The notes beneath the pieces were generated by a model. It saw nothing but the letters and a program-made list of their open reading frames with translations. It was not told the DNA's origin and made no database searches. This document shows, piece by piece, positions 63,005 to 64,000 of a DNA stretch of 64,000 nt. Location of the stretch: assembly GCA_951640165.1 (NCBI GenBank), contig OX621241.1, forward strand, positions 3,544,001 to 3,608,000, written 5' to 3'. Made by a program: the position numbers and the translations under genes. Each line of letters starts with the position of its first letter. The first letter of the stretch is position 1. This DNA is from Pseudoips prasinana (Eukaryota; Arthropoda; Insecta; Lepidoptera; Nolidae).

Positions 63005-63720
63005 AACGTAACTGGTTATGAGACAAAGAGAGAAAATGACTGCACGTGTGGCGCAGCGGCTAAGACAGTCGCCTCACTGCTTCGTGTCGTAGGTTCGAGT
63101 CCCTCGCCGCACAACTATTTGTGTGACCCAAAAATAGTTATTCTGTGTCTGGGTGTAAATTGTGTCCGTTTATTATATGTTTGTAAAGTACCCCGCGGCA
63201 GAGGGATTAGATTCCCTAGTTCGGGCGCTGTCTCTAAAAAAAACTTTGCGTTTGCTCACTCACACCTCTCACTTTTGCTCCTACAGAAACGTTACTCTCC
63301 CTTTTTTGGGATGGCTACACTGCCGATCGGTTGTCTATCGGAAAAGTGAAAATAAAACATGCAATTTATTAATAATTCGTTGTAATCATAGGAAAATATA
63401 AAGTAGTATAGTGTATTTTCAGTAGGAGGTTTAGAAATCTACGTCGTGAGGAGTACTGTTAACTTACTACGTGGGGGCATTCGTCCTATTAAATACTAGA
63501 ATCTATAGTGATATATATTGATATTTATTTGTAATATATATTGTTGATTGTATTATGTATTACTCTTTAATTTACTAATGTAGCGCTTAAGTACAAATTG
63601 TTACTAACAAATATAGATCATGTAGTCTGCAATAAATTATTTTTATTTTATTTTATTGCGCTCTCGTCACGCATTCACCTGCTTACTCCCCAAGTCAAGC
63701 GCACGTAAAGAAGTTTAACT
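63005..63720 (+). repeat. Repeat F with two insertions
   Basis: ggttatgagacaaagagag (63011-63029) begins F; SINE-C interrupts it; F resumes with cacctctcacttttgctcct (63265-63284) and breaks again at about 63305; an unassigned AT-rich segment ending ttttattttattttattg follows; F resumes at 63658 (cgctctcgtcacgcattcac to tcaagcgcacgtaaag). Confidence 0.65.
63037..63245 (+). mobile_element. SINE-C, reference copy
   Basis: Head with A-box gtggcgcagcggctaag and B-box taggttcgagtccctcgc, then caactatttgtgtgacccaa, gtctgggtgtaaattgtgtc, gtaaagtaccccgcggcaga, ending tctctaaaaaaaa. About 208 bp with a poly(A) end. Confidence 0.85.
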
Positions 63721-63736
63721 TAAAAGACTTGACAAT

Positions 63737-63970
63737 CACCGTAGCTTAGTTGGTAGTGCTCCTGCCTACAAAGCTGGTGGTCCTGGGTTCGAATCCCAGT
63801 AAGTGCAAATATTTGTGTGATGAGCACGAATATTTGTTTCTGAGTCATGGATGTTTTCTATGTATATAAGTATTTATCTGTCTATATAAGTATGTATATC
63901 GTCGCCTGGTACCCATAGTACAAGCTTTGCTTAGTTTGGGGCTAGAATGATCTGTGTGACATTGAAAAAA
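63737..63970 (+). mobile_element. SINE-A
   Basis: Head tagcttagttggtagtgctc and gggttcgaatcccagtaagt; body with two tatataagtat segments; ends gtgacattgaaaaaaaaaa. The 3' end shows an A-run in place of the ATT repeat. Confidence 0.88.
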
Positions 63971-64000
63971 AAAAGACATCTCAAATTAACATCTGCATCA

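Noticed and set aside
1..64000. A novel multi-gene system in the window
   Set aside because: No run of host genes exists here; the novelty is confined to transposable elements and structural DNA features.

Overview
The window reads as AT-rich, intergenic or intronic DNA from a moth or butterfly (Lepidoptera). The evidence is the repeat content: Lep1-like Helitrons (TC start, CTAG end, terminal GC hairpin), tRNA-headed SINEs of types common in moths, RTE-type LINE 3' ends with (CAT)n tails, and SINE-like elements that borrow the same 3' tail. I found no host protein-coding gene, rRNA gene or functional tRNA gene that I could support. The only long intact reading frame is the reverse transcriptase of a 5'-truncated non-LTR retrotransposon at 58.4-59.7 kb.

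Layout. 0-13 kb: Helitrons (including a head-to-tail pair at 0.84-1.50 kb), RTE fragments, SINEs, a TA-flanked MITE family (J) and a long-TIR foldback with a 9-bp target duplication (11.5-11.9 kb). 13-26 kb: an RNase H retrocopy with a 13-bp target duplication, a Helentron-like element, a hAT-like MITE with an 8-bp duplication, LINE 3' ends, and a repeat (F) present both empty (16.5 kb) and filled by a 133-bp MITE (22.6 kb). 26-37 kb: more copies of that MITE, a complex foldback at 30 kb, and nested SINE/Helitron/LINE. 37-53 kb: SINE-rich, with retro-insertions carrying clear target duplications and a three-unit ~190-bp tandem array at 52.4-53.0 kb. 53-64 kb: sparse sequence, the LINE with intact RT, and further SINEs and Helitrons.

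Most elements are nested, so insertion order can often be read directly: Helitron in SINE, MITE in 5S-like SINE, SINE in SINE, LINE next to MITE. The most interesting material is (1) a 133-bp MITE (M) with six copies, GTAC target duplications and an in-window empty site; (2) a SINE family whose head resembles 5S rRNA, eight copies; (3) a SINE-like repeat (G) in which one short reading frame stays open across several diverged copies; (4) the foldback and hAT-like elements with clean target duplications; (5) a scatter of perfect hairpins (20-31 bp arms), at least one of which looks like a template-switch mutation inside a recognisable SINE.

Family letters (A, B, C, D, 5S, G, G2, Q for SINEs; F, H, N for repeats; J, K, M, P for MITEs; Hel-A, Hel-B for Helitrons; LINE-R) are local labels for this window, not database names. 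Boundaries without a stated target duplication are approximate (about 10-20 bp).
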